NCBI RefSeq assembly: GCF_001913705.1
Contig: NZ_MKQD01000025.1
Coordinates: 1 to 64,000, forward strand
DNA length: 64,000 nt
Reading direction: 5' to 3'
Origin: Thalassotalea sp. PP2-459
GTDB taxonomy: Bacteria > Pseudomonadota > Gammaproteobacteria > Enterobacterales > Alteromonadaceae
Positions within the stretch are counted from its first letter, which is position 1, and each line of letters opens with the position of its first letter. The position numbers were made by a program, and so were the translations under genes. The notes beneath the pieces were generated by a model, which saw nothing but the letters and a program-made list of their open reading frames with translations, was not told the DNA's origin and did no database searches. Below, one piece after another: positions 25,981 to 36,195 of this stretch.

Positions 25981-28788
25981 CTACTTAGCGTTTAGCGCGT
26001 CATTAACGAGCGCTTGTTGTTCTTTAACATGGACAGACATATAACCAACAGCCGGTGCAGCAGAAGCCTTACGGCCAGCATATGTCAAATATGTTCCATC
26101 AGGTATTGCTTGTCTAAAGTGGTGCTGCGAACAATACCAAGCACCTTGGTTTTGAGGTTCTTCCTGACACCAAACAAACTGTTTAACATGTTGATACTGT
26201 TCTAATTCAACTGCTAACTCTTTTTCTGGGAACGGATATAATTGTTCAATACGAATAATAGCAACATTCGTTTGTTCGTTCTTACGACGCTGTTCTAATA
26301 ATTCGTAGTACACTTTACCACTACAAAACACAACACGATCAACATCTTTAGCAATAATATCTTCGTCTATTTCACCAATAACATTCTGGAATACGCCCGT
26401 TGCTAGATCATCTAACGATGATACAGCTAATGAATGACGTAATAGTGATTTTGGTGACATAACAATTAATGGACGACGCATTGGTCGCACAACTTGGCGA
26501 CGAAGCATATTAAATACTTGAGCCGGTGTTGAAGGTACACACACCTGCATATTATGATCAGCACACAACTGTAAAAAACGTTCTAAACGTGCCGATGAAT
26601 GCTCTGGGCCTTGTCCTTCATAACCATGTGGTAGCAACATAGTTAAACCACATAACCTACCCCATTTTTGTTCACCTGAAGAGATAAATTGATCAAATAC
26701 CACTTGTGCACAGTTGGCAAAGTCACCAAATTGTGCCTCCCAAACTGTTAAACCGTTTGGTTCAGCAGTAGTGTAACCATATTCAAATGCTAACACAGAT
26801 ACTTCTGAAAGTACTGAGTCATAGACATTAAAAGGTCCTTGGTCTTCACTAATGTTTTGCAACGGATAATAGACGCTTGCATCTTTTTGATTATGCAGCG
26901 CAGCATGACGATGGAAGAACGTGCCACGTGCAGAGTCTTGACCTGTAATTCGTACCCGCTGACCATCTTTTACAATAGCTGCATAAGCAAGGTTTTCAGC
27001 AAAACCCCAATCAAGTAGTTTTTCGCCATTAGCCATCTTTTTGCGATCATCATAAATTTTCTTAACGCGAGAGTTCAAAGAATGATCATCGGGATATGAA
27101 GCTACTTTATCAGCCAATGCTTTTATTTCATCATGCGGAATTGATGCATCATATTCATCATCCCAGTCATGTTCTAAAAATGGTGTCCAATCAACAGAGT
27201 GTTCTGTCATCGGGCGGTATTGTTCCACCGTACATTGCCCTTCATCAAGCAGAGTGCGGTAATATTCAGCTAACTCGTTAGCGCGCTCTATTTTTACGCT
27301 ACCTTCTTCATCTAGCTGATTTGCATACATTTGACGTGGCGTAGGATGCTTCTTGACCTTTTGATACATTAAAGGTTGAGTAGCATTCGGTTCGTCTGCT
27401 TCATTATGGCCATGACGGCGGTAACAGACTAAATCAATCACCACATCACGCTTAAATTTGTTTCTAAAATCTAACGCTATTTGTGTGGCTAAGATCACAG
27501 CTTCAGGGTCATCACCATTAACATGAAAAATTGGTGCCTGAACCATTTTCGCGATTTCTGTACAATATTCACCGCTGCGTGTATCCGCTTGGTTTGATGT
27601 AGTAAAGCCAACTTGGTTATTCACCACAATGCGAATACTGCCACCTACTTTAAATGCACGAGCTTGTGACATATTAAAGGTTTCTTGAACGACGCCTTGC
27701 CCTGCAATTGCTGAATCACCGTGGATAGTAATAGGTAATACTAGATCACCTTCATTACACTTACGACGATCTAAACGTGCTCGTACTGATCCCATTACTA
27801 CAGGGTTAACAATTTCTAGATGTGAAGGGTTAAACGCAAGAGCTAAATGAACATTGCCACCTGGTGTAACAAAATCTGATGAGTACCCCATGTGATACTT
27901 AACATCACCAGAGCCAACTAAATCATCATGTTTACCGGCAAATTCATCAAATAATTTTGACGGGTTTTTACCCATCACATTTACCAGTACATTTAATCGA
28001 CCACGGTGGGCCATACCAAACACAACTTCTTTAGTGCCATGAGTGCCCGCACGAGTGATTAATTCTTTCAGCATTGGAATAAGTGAATCACCACCTTCCA
28101 ATGAAAAGCGTTTTGCACCAGGGAATTTTGCACCAAGGTATTTTTCTAAACCATCGGCAGCAATGAGGCCTTTAAGCACTTCTTCTTTTTGAGAAACTGA
28201 CAATTGAGCTTTAGACTGTACCGATTCTAAACGCTGTTGTAACCAACGTTTTTCTTCGGTTGAAGTCATGTGCATATACTCTGCACCTATTGAACCGCAA
28301 TAGGTTTTGCTTAGCGCTTTGTATAAATCACCTAACTTCATTTGCTCTTGTCCGCAAGCAAATGAACCGACATTAAACTCACGATCAAAATCATTTTCTG
28401 ATAATTCGTGGTGAGATAGTTGTAAATCACGAACTTTCTCTCGCTGCCATAGGCCTAACGGGTCTATGTTAGCGTTTTGATGTCCACGGAAGCGGAATGC
28501 ATTAATGAGTTGCAAGACTTTTACCTGCTTAGCATCACTACCGCCTGAGACAACAACTGTTTTATGAGCCTGCTGGGCAAGTTCACGAAATTCATCTCGA
28601 ATTTCAGAATGACGATATTCGACCTCTGCACCTTCGATTTTTGGTAAATCGTCAAATACAGCACGCCACTCTTCTGAAACAGATTGCGAATTATCTAAAT
28701 AAGATTCATATAGTTCTTCTATATAAGCAGTGTTCGCACCGCTTAAATGGGAAGACTCTAGCCAAGCCTTCATTACACCTTCTGGCAT
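25981..28788 (-). CDS. sucA: 2-oxoglutarate dehydrogenase E1 component
   Basis: The 935-residue thiamine-diphosphate E1 subunit decarboxylates 2-oxoglutarate and passes the succinyl group to SucB. Seen: the N-terminal YIEELYESYLDNSQSVSEEW, which binds E2; the ThDP region GMAHRGRLNVLVNVMGK and GDDPEAVILATQIALDFR; and C-terminal GRLCGLTMLLPHGYEGQGPEHSSARLERF in the transketolase-like part. AGGAT stands before the ATG. It has its own likely promoter (28869-28897). Confidence 0.98.
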   Translation of the reverse strand: MPEGVMKAWLESSHLSGANTAYIEELYESYLDNSQSVSEEWRAVFDDLPKIEGAEVEYRHSEIRDEFRELAQQAHKTVVVSGGSDAKQVKVLQLINAFRFRGHQNANIDPLGLWQREKVRDLQLSHHELSENDFDREFNVGSFACGQEQMKLGDLYKALSKTYCGSIGAEYMHMTSTEEKRWLQQRLESVQSKAQLSVSQKEEVLKGLIAADGLEKYLGAKFPGAKRFSLEGGDSLIPMLKELITRAGTHGTKEVVFGMAHRGRLNVLVNVMGKNPSKLFDEFAGKHDDLVGSGDVKYHMGYSSDFVTPGGNVHLALAFNPSHLEIVNPVVMGSVRARLDRRKCNEGDLVLPITIHGDSAIAGQGVVQETFNMSQARAFKVGGSIRIVVNNQVGFTTSNQADTRSGEYCTEIAKMVQAPIFHVNGDDPEAVILATQIALDFRNKFKRDVVIDLVCYRRHGHNEADEPNATQPLMYQKVKKHPTPRQMYANQLDEEGSVKIERANELAEYYRTLLDEGQCTVEQYRPMTEHSVDWTPFLEHDWDDEYDASIPHDEIKALADKVASYPDDHSLNSRVKKIYDDRKKMANGEKLLDWGFAENLAYAAIVKDGQRVRITGQDSARGTFFHRHAALHNQKDASVYYPLQNISEDQGPFNVYDSVLSEVSVLAFEYGYTTAEPNGLTVWEAQFGDFANCAQVVFDQFISSGEQKWGRLCGLTMLLPHGYEGQGPEHSSARLERFLQLCADHNMQVCVPSTPAQVFNMLRRQVVRPMRRPLIVMSPKSLLRHSLAVSSLDDLATGVFQNVIGEIDEDIIAKDVDRVVFCSGKVYYELLEQRRKNEQTNVAIIRIEQLYPFPEKELAVELEQYQHVKQFVWCQEEPQNQGAWYCSQHHFRQAIPDGTYLTYAGRKASAAPAVGYMSVHVKEQQALVNDALNAK

Positions 28789-28868
28789 TGCCTGATCCTT
28801 GAATAGGGTTGAAGCAATTAAAAATTAAATAATAACGAATTAAATGTCTATTAGACTATAGCCTAATT

Positions 28869-28897
28869 TCTATAAAAATCATTAATATCCCTGACAA
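28869..28897 (-). promoter_or_regulatory. Sigma-70-type promoter for sucAB
   Basis: On the minus strand TTGTCA, a 17-base spacer and TATAGA, about 80 bases before the sucA ATG and just after the sdhB hairpin. It suggests sucAB can be expressed apart from sdh. Confidence 0.55.
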
Positions 28898-28904
28898 AAG
28901 CAAA

Positions 28905-28926
28905 GCAAATAGCTCACGCTATTTGC
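28905..28926 (-). terminator. Hairpin between sdhB and sucA
   Basis: A perfect 9-bp stem, GCAAATAGC with GCTATTTGC, 4-base loop, followed on the minus strand by a loose T-rich tail. It may be a partial terminator or a stabilising 3' hairpin. Confidence 0.5.
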
Positions 28927-28937
28927 CTTTATTGTTT

Positions 28938-29648
28938 TTACACTGCGCGCGATAGTAGCATCGACTTAATATGGCCGATTGCTTTCGTTGGGTTTAACCC
29001 TTTTGGACACACATCTACACAGTTCATAATGCCATGACAACGAAATACGCTGTAAGCATCTTGTAAATCATCTAAGCGTTCATCTGTGGCTGTATCTCGA
29101 CTATCAATTAAAAATCGATACGCGTGTAACAAGCCTGCTGGACCGACAAATTTATCTGGATTCCACCAGAACGATGGGCATGATGTTGAACAACAGGCAC
29201 ACAAGATACACTCATACAATCCATCAAGCTTTTCACGCTCTTCAATCGTTTGTAAATGTTCTCTAGCAGGTTGTTCTTTGCCATCGTTAATTAAATAAGG
29301 CTTAATTTTTTCATATTGGTTATAGAATTGTGTCATGTCGATAACCAAATCACGCACTACCGGTAAACCAGGTAATGGACGTAATACAATCTTACTTGCT
29401 TTTACTGCCGATAAAGGCGTAATACAGGCAAGACCATTTTTACCATTCATGTTTAAACCGTCAGAACCACAAACACCTTCACGACATGAACGACGGAAAG
29501 ACAATGTTGAATCTTGCTCTTTAAGCAAAATTAACGCATCTAATACCATCATGTCTGAGCCTTCTGGTATTTCTAGCTCATAATCTTTCATGTAAGGGGC
29601 ATTATCAACATCAGGGTTGTAACGGTAAATAGAAAATACTTGTTTCAT
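28938..29648 (-). CDS. sdhB: Succinate dehydrogenase iron-sulfur subunit
   Basis: Carries electrons from SdhA to quinone through three Fe-S clusters. The [2Fe-2S] Cys motif is CREGVCGSDGLNMNG (about residues 56-70) with a later Cys; the [4Fe-4S]/[3Fe-4S] Cys groups are ECILCACCSTSCPSFWWN and CHGIMNCVDVCPKGLNP. The 236 residues match the usual length. It lies 12 bases after sdhA. Confidence 0.98.
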   Translation of the reverse strand: MKQVFSIYRYNPDVDNAPYMKDYELEIPEGSDMMVLDALILLKEQDSTLSFRRSCREGVCGSDGLNMNGKNGLACITPLSAVKASKIVLRPLPGLPVVRDLVIDMTQFYNQYEKIKPYLINDGKEQPAREHLQTIEEREKLDGLYECILCACCSTSCPSFWWNPDKFVGPAGLLHAYRFLIDSRDTATDERLDDLQDAYSVFRCHGIMNCVDVCPKGLNPTKAIGHIKSMLLSRAV

Positions 29649-29660
29649 CGTTAATGCTCC

Positions 29661-31430
29661 TTAGTACGTACGAGCTTTCGGAGGGAAAGCTTCACGGTGA
29701 ACGGGTGCCATATTTACTTGACGCTTAGACATATCTTCAGTATCTGGCGAGTAAATTGAGTGACATAACCAATTTTCGTCATCACGCTCAGTGAAGTCTT
29801 GACGAGCATGCGCACCACGAGATTCGGTACGGAAGTTGGCCGCTTTAGCAGAACAAAAAGCCGTTTCCATTAAGTTGTCTAATTCTAAACATTCAATACG
29901 TTGCGTGTTAAATTCAGATGACTTATCGTCCAATTTCGCATGTTTTAGGCGCTCACGAATTTCCGTTAATTCCTTCATACCTTGTGCCATTGCTTCGCCT
30001 TCTCTAAATACAGAGAAATTTAATTGCATACATTGCTGTAGGTCTTTACGAATTTGAGTAGGATCTTCGCCCGTAGTTGATGATTCCCAACGGTTAAAGC
30101 GAGCAAGAGCAGCATCTAAATCAGAGTCAGACGCTTCTTTACCGAATGCAGTACCCGCTAAATATTCACCTAAGAAATTACCCGCAGCACGACCAAATAC
30201 CACAAGGTCAAGCAATGAATTACCACCTAAACGATTTGCACCATGTACTGATACATTGGCAATTTCACCCACGGCAAATAAACCTTCAATAATAACGTCT
30301 TCACCTGTTTCAGGGTTGAAACTGATTGCCTGACCATTAACATTACAAGGTACACCACCCATTTGGTAGTGACATGTTGGAATAACAGGTATTGGTTCTT
30401 CTGCCGGGTCAACGTGTGCAAAAGTTTTCGATAAATCACAAACACCTGGTAAACGCTGATTTAAGGTTTCACGACCAAGGTGATCTAGCTTAAGTTTAAT
30501 GTGTGGACCCCACGGACCATCACAACCACGACCTTCACGAATTTCTGTCATCATAGAGCGTGCAACAACATCACGACCAGCTAAATCTTTAGCATTAGGT
30601 GCATAACGTTCCATAAAGCGCTCACCATCTTTATTCAATAGGTAACCACCTTCACCACGACAACCTTCCGTCACTAGCACACCAGCACCAGCAATTCCCG
30701 TTGGGTGGAATTGCCACATTTCCATATCTTGCATTTGCACACCAGCACGAAGTGACATACCAACACCATCACCCGTATTAATATGAGCATTAGTTGTTGA
30801 TGCGAAAATACGACCTGCACCACCTGTCGCTAATACGGTTGCGCGCGCTTTAAAGTAACACACTTCACCAGATTCAATATCTATTGCAGTAGCACCTACA
30901 ACAGCACCGTCACTGTTTTTAACTAAATCTAATGCATACCACTCAGAAAAAACGTTAGTTTTGTTTTTTACATTCTGTTGGTATAAACAGTGTAACAAGG
31001 CATGACCTGTTCTATCAGCTGCTGCTGCAGTACGCGCAGCTTGTTCACCACCGAAGTTTTTAGATTGTCCACCGAAAGGACGTTGATAAACTTTGCCGTT
31101 CTCAAATCGAGAAAACGGTAAACCCATCTTTTCTAATTCAATGATAGATTCTGGGCCAGTTTTACACATATACTCAATTGCGTCTTGGTCACCGATATAA
31201 TCAGAACCTTTCACAGTGTCGTACATATGTTGTTCCCAATGATCTTCATGCGCATTACCAAGCGCAACAGTAATACCACCTTGAGCAGATACTGTATGAG
31301 AACGAGTAGGGAAAACTTTTGAAATCAAAGCACAACTTTTGCCTGATTCCGAGATTGCGAGTGCAGCACGCATGCCAGCACCGCCTGCGCCAATAACGAT
31401 GGCGTCAAATTCACGAACTGATACGCTCAC
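29661..31430 (-). CDS. sdhA: Succinate dehydrogenase flavoprotein subunit
   Basis: Oxidises succinate to fumarate using covalently bound FAD. Seen: dinucleotide motif [11 protein letters not shown], the FAD-attachment His in [10 protein letters not shown], and the substrate-site segments [23 protein letters not shown] and [18 protein letters not shown]. The 589-residue length is normal. It directly abuts sdhD. Confidence 0.98.
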   Translation of the reverse strand: MSVSVREFDAIVIGAGGAGMRAALAISESGKSCALISKVFPTRSHTVSAQGGITVALGNAHEDHWEQHMYDTVKGSDYIGDQDAIEYMCKTGPESIIELEKMGLPFSRFENGKVYQRPFGGQSKNFGGEQAARTAAAADRTGHALLHCLYQQNVKNKTNVFSEWYALDLVKNSDGAVVGATAIDIESGEVCYFKARATVLATGGAGRIFASTTNAHINTGDGVGMSLRAGVQMQDMEMWQFHPTGIAGAGVLVTEGCRGEGGYLLNKDGERFMERYAPNAKDLAGRDVVARSMMTEIREGRGCDGPWGPHIKLKLDHLGRETLNQRLPGVCDLSKTFAHVDPAEEPIPVIPTCHYQMGGVPCNVNGQAISFNPETGEDVIIEGLFAVGEIANVSVHGANRLGGNSLLDLVVFGRAAGNFLGEYLAGTAFGKEASDSDLDAALARFNRWESSTTGEDPTQIRKDLQQCMQLNFSVFREGEAMAQGMKELTEIRERLKHAKLDDKSSEFNTQRIECLELDNLMETAFCSAKAANFRTESRGAHARQDFTERDDENWLCHSIYSPDTEDMSKRQVNMAPVHREAFPPKARTY

Positions 31431-31778
31431 TTACACACCCCACACTGTTAAAAAGCCGGCTACTAAATAAGCAAGTAACAAAACGGCAAATAAAAATTGT
31501 AATAATCCACGCAGAAACGCTGGTTTGACATAATCAGAAAGCACCTGCCAAACACCAATCCATGCATGAACTAATAAGGCAAAAAGCGCTAAAACAGTGA
31601 AGACTTTTGTACACAGGTTATTGAAAAAACCTTGCCAAATATCAAACGTTACTTCAGGAGTTATAACGAAAAAACCTAATAGGTAAAGAGTATAAGCGGC
31701 CAGTAATACAGCGCTTGCACGTAATAAAATAAAATCATGGACGCCTGAACGGCCCACAGTAGCTGCGTTATTTACCAT
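31431..31778 (-). CDS. sdhD: Succinate dehydrogenase membrane anchor subunit D
   Basis: Three transmembrane helices (ILLRASAVLLAAYTLYLLGFF, VFTVLALFALLVHAWIGVWQVL, LQFLFAVLLLAYLVAGFLTVW) anchor SdhAB and take part in heme b and quinone binding; the His in LLVHAWIGVWQV is the likely heme ligand. The ATG at 31778 (MVNNAATVGRSG) is chosen because GGAG lies 7 bases upstream and because the longer form, 12 residues more, lacks a family match. It overlaps sdhC by 7 bases. Confidence 0.95.
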   Translation of the reverse strand: MVNNAATVGRSGVHDFILLRASAVLLAAYTLYLLGFFVITPEVTFDIWQGFFNNLCTKVFTVLALFALLVHAWIGVWQVLSDYVKPAFLRGLLQFLFAVLLLAYLVAGFLTVWGV

Positions 31779-32146
31779 AAACGAACTCCAAATACGACAG
31801 TTAATACTAACCAAAGAGCAATGATAAGTTTGGCACTAGCAATTCCTGACGCTTTCTCTTCAAAATGCCCAAGATCCATCAATAAATGACGAATACCACC
31901 AAGCAAATGGTATAGAAGCGCGGAAATAATACCGATTATGATTAATTTAAAGAAAACACCATCAAGCAATGCTTTTACTTGCGCGAAGCCATCTGCAGAA
32001 GTTAATGATAAGGATAATGTCCACAATAAAATACCGATAGCAAATACCATAATCACACCTGAGATACGGTGTAAAATAGATGCATGTGCTGCCGAATGCA
32101 TTTTTATCGTAGTTAAATCTAGGTTTACAGGACGTTGTTTTTTCAC
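31772..32146 (-). CDS. sdhC: Succinate dehydrogenase cytochrome b556 subunit
   Basis: Three helices, with the signatures RPVNLDLTTIKMHSAAHASILHRISGVIM (quinone-site Ser/Arg and helix 1) and LLYHLLGGIRHLLMDLGH, whose His is the heme ligand in the family. The start is GTG at 32146, with only a weak AGG before it; this agrees with the usual N-terminus. It is the first gene of the sdhCDAB unit. Confidence 0.95.
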   Translation of the reverse strand: MKKQRPVNLDLTTIKMHSAAHASILHRISGVIMVFAIGILLWTLSLSLTSADGFAQVKALLDGVFFKLIIIGIISALLYHLLGGIRHLLMDLGHFEEKASGIASAKLIIALWLVLTVVFGVRLW

Positions 32147-32423
32147 GATTGTTGCCTAAGTGCTCTTTTAGAGCCTTCAACTTTCTTTTTTTGTTATTCA
32201 TTTTTACGATATAAATGAATAACCCCCCAACGATCTTAGTCAAAAAACTAAAAACTTTCCTTGTTTGTAGAACTTTTACTCAGATCAACGTGATTATATA
32301 GCTCTAAATTTTTAATTACAATTTTCTTACCCGAGATTTTTCCTTGTTTTTAAGGGCTTGCGCCTATTTTTTAATCGATAACAAATAATCATATGACTTT
32401 AGTCTAATCTTATAACAATTAAA
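32147..32423. other. Divergent sdhC-gltA control region, sdhC side
   Basis: The 400-base gap between sdhC and gltA holds the sdh promoter on the minus strand; no clean -35/-10 pair could be chosen. It is AT-rich throughout, with a GGGG run at 32221-32228 (as CCCCCC). No small gene is seen. Confidence 0.35.
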
Positions 32424-32454
32424 TTGACTTTTGGGGGGTGTTTTGAAGTAGAAT
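32424..32454 (+). promoter_or_regulatory. Possible gltA promoter
   Basis: TTGACT, a 19-base spacer and TAGAAT, about 92 bases before the gltA ATG. The spacer is longer than the optimum and includes a GGGGGG run, so strength is uncertain. Confidence 0.4.
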
Positions 32455-32546
32455 ACGGCGCAGTTTTATATTCATAAAAACTGATTATCTTTTCATTCTA
32501 TAATTATCAGATGATCAGAAAACGAATTAAATAGGGGATAAAACAT

Positions 32547-33833
32547 ATGGCTGAATCAAAAGCCACTCTTAGTATTGATGGCAAACAAATTGCCGAATTA
32601 CCAGTACTTGAAGGTACTGCAGGCAATCCTGTTATCGATATTCGCACTTTAGGCAGTGCAGGCTACTTCACTTACGACCCAGGTTTTTTAGCTACGGCTT
32701 CTTGTGAATCAGCAATTACCTTTATCGATGGCGGTAAAGGTGTATTACAACACCGTGGATACGCTATTGACGACCTAGCAAAACAAGCAGATTATTTAGA
32801 AGTTTGCTACACATTGCTAAATGGTGAGCTACCTACAGAAGCGCAATATAACGAATTTAAAGGTATTATTACCAACCACACGATGGTGCACGAAAAGTTA
32901 GCACACTTCTTCCAAGGTTTTTTACCTGATGCGCATCCAATGGCGATGGTTTGTGGTGTAGTTGGCGCACTATCTTCATTCTACCACAGTGACTTAGATA
33001 TTAATGATCGTGCACAGCGTATGCGCAGCGCACAACGCTTGATTGCCAAAATGCCAACAATTGCGGCAATGGCGTATAAATATAGTATTGGTCAACCTTT
33101 TGTTTATCCTAGAAATGACCTCACTTATGCTGAAAACTTCCTTCACATGTTGTTTTCAGTACCAGCTGAAGAATATAAAGTAAGTCCTACGCTTGCTCGC
33201 GCAATGGATCGCATTTTCACGCTTCATGCTGATCATGAACAAAATGCTTCTACTTCTACTGTACGTTTGGCAGGTTCTTCTGGCGCAAATCCTTACGCAT
33301 GTATTGCTGCAGGTGTTGCCTCATTATGGGGTCCTGCACATGGCGGAGCTAATGAAGCGTGCTTAAACATGCTAGAAGAAATTGGCGACTTGAGCCGTGT
33401 TGACGAATTTGTTGCACGTGCTAAAGATAAAAATGACTCTTTCCGTTTAATGGGCTTTGGTCACCGTGTGTATAAGAATTTCGACCCACGCGCAACGGTA
33501 ATGCGCGATACTTGCCACGAAGTACTAAACGAGTTAGGTGTTAAAGACCCGCTATTAGACGTAGCCATGGCACTGGAAAAAGTCGCATTAGAAGACCCAT
33601 ATTTCATTGAGAAGAAGTTATATCCAAATGTTGATTTCTACTCAGGCATTATTTTAAAAGCAATCGGTATTCCAACAAATATGTTTACGGTTATTTTCGC
33701 CATGTCGCGCACCGTTGGTTGGATTGCACATTGGGATGAAATGTTAGGTCAACCAGGTCAGAAAATTGGTCGTCCTCGTCAAAACTATGTTGGCGATATC
33801 AACCGTGAATTTAAAGCATTATCTGAAAGATAA
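32547..33833 (+). CDS. gltA: Citrate synthase
   Basis: Joins acetyl-CoA and oxaloacetate at the entry of the TCA cycle. The 428-residue, gram-negative hexameric type has catalytic His in [16 protein letters not shown] and in [13 protein letters not shown], and Asp in NVDFYSG. The N-terminal [20 protein letters not shown] matches that group. AGGGGA precedes the ATG. It is transcribed away from sdh, as in E. coli, and ends at its own terminator. Confidence 0.98.
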   Translation: MAESKATLSIDGKQIAELPVLEGTAGNPVIDIRTLGSAGYFTYDPGFLATASCESAITFIDGGKGVLQHRGYAIDDLAKQADYLEVCYTLLNGELPTEAQYNEFKGIITNHTMVHEKLAHFFQGFLPDAHPMAMVCGVVGALSSFYHSDLDINDRAQRMRSAQRLIAKMPTIAAMAYKYSIGQPFVYPRNDLTYAENFLHMLFSVPAEEYKVSPTLARAMDRIFTLHADHEQNASTSTVRLAGSSGANPYACIAAGVASLWGPAHGGANEACLNMLEEIGDLSRVDEFVARAKDKNDSFRLMGFGHRVYKNFDPRATVMRDTCHEVLNELGVKDPLLDVAMALEKVALEDPYFIEKKLYPNVDFYSGIILKAIGIPTNMFTVIFAMSRTVGWIAHWDEMLGQPGQKIGRPRQNYVGDINREFKALSER

Positions 33834-33852
33834 TTTAAATTTAATTTTTACG

Positions 33853-33880
33853 AAAAAGGGAGCTTCATGTTCCCTTTTTT
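33853..33880 (+). terminator. Terminator after gltA
   Basis: AAAAAGGGA pairs with TCCCTTTTT around a loop of nine or ten bases, with a T-run after it. Confidence 0.85.
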
Positions 33881-33954
33881 TATCTCAGAAACGCTAAAAA
33901 TCAAACACCTATTTGAAATAAATACTCAAATAATTATTCATTTTTTATAACCTT

Positions 33955-34944
33955 TTATACCGCAAATTTTTGACGATAATCCTTCGGTGTTAAGCCAGTA
34001 AATCTTTTAAATAATTGTCGAAAACTACTAATGTCTTCATATCCAACTGACCAAATAATTTTGTTGATTGATTCAGTGGAGTTTTCTAATTTCAACTTTG
34101 CTTGCTCAACCCGTATTCGCTGCAAATACGTTAAAGGATTTTCTGACGTTGCTTGTTTAAAACGTCGTTTGAAGGTACGAGATCCCAAACCTACCCTTTC
34201 AGCTAACGCCTCTATTGATATGTCTTGTTGATAATGACTTTCGATATATTCTTGTGCTTTCAAAATAGCCTGATCGTGATGATCCTTTTGCTTTTCGAAA
34301 CTCACATAAGGCGACTGCTTCTCCCGTATTGGATCAAACACTAATAGTTTCGCACATTCAGCACTGATATCTTTACCGATATATTTATTGATTAAATATA
34401 AAGACAAATCAATATAAGATATTGAGCCACCTGAACAAATAGTATCGCCATTATCTACAATTAACTCATCTGAGGTTAACTTAATATTGGGATATAAGTG
34501 TCTAAACATGTCTGCATTTCGCCAATGTGTTGTCGCTAGTTTTCCAGTTAATAGCCCGCTAGTAGCTAACAAAAAGGCTCCTGTACAGTAACTTGCTACA
34601 ACGGTACCTAACTGATGGTAGTAGGTTAACCAATTGATTATTGCACCCTGATGTTCAATTTCTGTTGATTCTTGGCAGCACTCAACAACAATTTCAGCGC
34701 TAGCAGAAACAATCAAAATATCTAATGAATCGTTTGCTTTGATTGATGCCGTTGGTTTTATTTCGATCCCGTTAAACCCTGTGACAGGGCGATCATCAAT
34801 TGTGTATATATTACAGTTGATATGATGTTTACTATTTTTTCCATACTTTTTTTCAATACAGAAATTAGCCGTATAAAAAATATCAAGCACACCATAAATT
34901 CCCGAAACCATACAATTGTTTACTGCAATTAAACCAATATTCAT
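33955..34944 (-). CDS. GlxA-like AraC-family regulator with DJ-1/PfpI domain (329 aa)
   Basis: Residues about 5-190 resemble the DJ-1/PfpI (amidase-like) domain of GlxA-type regulators, with Cys in VVASYCTGAFLLATSGLLTG. Residues about 225-325 are the AraC double HTH: YIESHYQQDISIEALAERVGLGSRTFKRRFKQATSENPL, then IIWSVGYEDISSFRQLFKRFTGLTPKDYRQ. GlxA relatives respond to nitrogen compounds such as betaines or arginine, but no such gene is adjacent. A palindrome stands 41 bases upstream. Confidence 0.9.
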   Translation of the reverse strand: MNIGLIAVNNCMVSGIYGVLDIFYTANFCIEKKYGKNSKHHINCNIYTIDDRPVTGFNGIEIKPTASIKANDSLDILIVSASAEIVVECCQESTEIEHQGAIINWLTYYHQLGTVVASYCTGAFLLATSGLLTGKLATTHWRNADMFRHLYPNIKLTSDELIVDNGDTICSGGSISYIDLSLYLINKYIGKDISAECAKLLVFDPIREKQSPYVSFEKQKDHHDQAILKAQEYIESHYQQDISIEALAERVGLGSRTFKRRFKQATSENPLTYLQRIRVEQAKLKLENSTESINKIIWSVGYEDISSFRQLFKRFTGLTPKDYRQKFAV

Positions 34945-34984
34945 TACGCACCTGAATCAACACTGTCACTTTTACCTTTTAATA

Positions 34985-34998
34985 TGTCAAATATGACA
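34985..34998. promoter_or_regulatory. Perfect palindrome upstream of the AraC-type gene
   Basis: TGTCA, AATA, TGACA lies between the AraC-type gene and a small membrane-protein gene on the other strand; a third TGTCA word is 20 bases away. It may be an operator for either. Confidence 0.35.
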
Positions 34999-35059
34999 CT
35001 TGTTGAATAATTGCGCAAGCAATAAACTTTCTTTCGTGAGCCTTCAGGAGGAAATTCAC

Positions 35060-35326
35060 ATGATAAAAACGATACGCTTCATTCAAACAGTACACACGTT
35101 ATTTATGTTGGTTATTTTTATGACTTTCTCAGTAATTCCATTTTTTTATCCGTTATCAGCATTTGGTGCTTTTGTTGTTTTACCGTTAATACTGTTAATG
35201 ACCATAACTTTTGGTGTGATAATAGATAACAAATTGAATAGACTGTTAAATAACATTAATACTATTTCAGGAACGATTAGAGCACATGTAAAAGACTGTC
35301 CGTATTTAAAAGGAATATGTTGCTAA
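35060..35326 (+). CDS. Small two-helix membrane protein (88 aa)
   Basis: A strong Shine-Dalgarno AGGAGG stands 8 bases before ATG 35060, so this start is chosen over one at 35000. Two hydrophobic segments (VHTLFMLVIFMTFSVIPFFY and FGAFVVLPLILLMTITFGVII) are followed by a cytoplasmic tail ending in CPYLKGICC, with three Cys. No family recognised. The strong ribosome site supports real translation. Confidence 0.6.
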   Translation: MIKTIRFIQTVHTLFMLVIFMTFSVIPFFYPLSAFGAFVVLPLILLMTITFGVIIDNKLNRLLNNINTISGTIRAHVKDCPYLKGICC

Positions 35327-35397
35327 TAAAATACAGTTTTGCCTAATAGAAGTACTGACTATATAATGCGCCAACTTTTTAGTTTAGTTGTCGTGTT

Positions 35398-36195
35398 ATG
35401 TCAGATTATCAAACAAGATTTGGCGGTATCGAACGTTTATACGGACAAGTAGGTACTGCTGCTATTCAAAATTCACACATTTGTGTTGTAGGCATCGGTG
35501 GTGTTGGCTCTTGGGTGGCTGAATCGCTGGCTCGAACTGGTGTAAGCACCCTCACCTTAATTGATTTAGATGACATTTGCACGACGAATACTAACAGGCA
35601 AATACATGCCCTTACTGCTACTGTCGGTCAAAGTAAAGTTGATGTGATGGCTGAACGCATCTCACTTATTAACCCTGATTGCATTGTTCATTGTATTGAA
35701 GATTTTGTTACGAAAGAAAATTTAGCCGATTTAATGGATAAAGGTTATGACTATGTCATTGATGCTATTGATTCTGTACAAATCAAAACAGCAATGATAG
35801 CTCACTGTAAGCGAAATAAAATAAATTTAGTCACTGTGGGGGGCGCTGGTGGGCAAACCGATCCAAGTAAAATTGCTATCTCAGATCTCGCGCATACTTA
35901 TCAAGATCCCTTATTATCAAAAGTAAGAAATCAACTCCGTCGGGAGTTTAACTTTAGCCGTAATACTAAAAGAAAATTCGGTGTTGATGCCGTTTTTTCA
36001 ACTGAGCAATTAAACTACCCTGATGGCTCAGGTGAAGTATGTCAGGCTAAACAGTCTAACGACGGTGCAATGCGCCTTGATTGCAGTGGTGGCTTTGGTG
36101 CAGCTACCCATGTAACTGCAAGCTTCGCCTTTTTTGCTGTGGGTAAAGCATTAGATAAAATCACTAAAAAAGCACGATTAAAAAATGAACGTTAA
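35398..36195 (+). CDS. tcdA: tRNA threonylcarbamoyladenosine dehydratase
   Basis: TcdA (CsdL) is an E1-like enzyme that uses ATP to cyclise t6A37 in tRNAs to ct6A. The nucleotide-binding motif VGIGGVGSWVAESLARTGV (about residues 31-49), LIDLDDICTTNTNRQ and the DAIDSVQIKTAMIAHC segment are all present; 265 residues is the family length. It converges on the CsdA-CsdE gene with a 4-base overlap, and CsdA-CsdE is its known sulfur-transfer partner in E. coli. Confidence 0.95.
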   Translation: MSDYQTRFGGIERLYGQVGTAAIQNSHICVVGIGGVGSWVAESLARTGVSTLTLIDLDDICTTNTNRQIHALTATVGQSKVDVMAERISLINPDCIVHCIEDFVTKENLADLMDKGYDYVIDAIDSVQIKTAMIAHCKRNKINLVTVGGAGGQTDPSKIAISDLAHTYQDPLLSKVRNQLRREFNFSRNTKRKFGVDAVFSTEQLNYPDGSGEVCQAKQSNDGAMRLDCSGGFGAATHVTASFAFFAVGKALDKITKKARLKNER

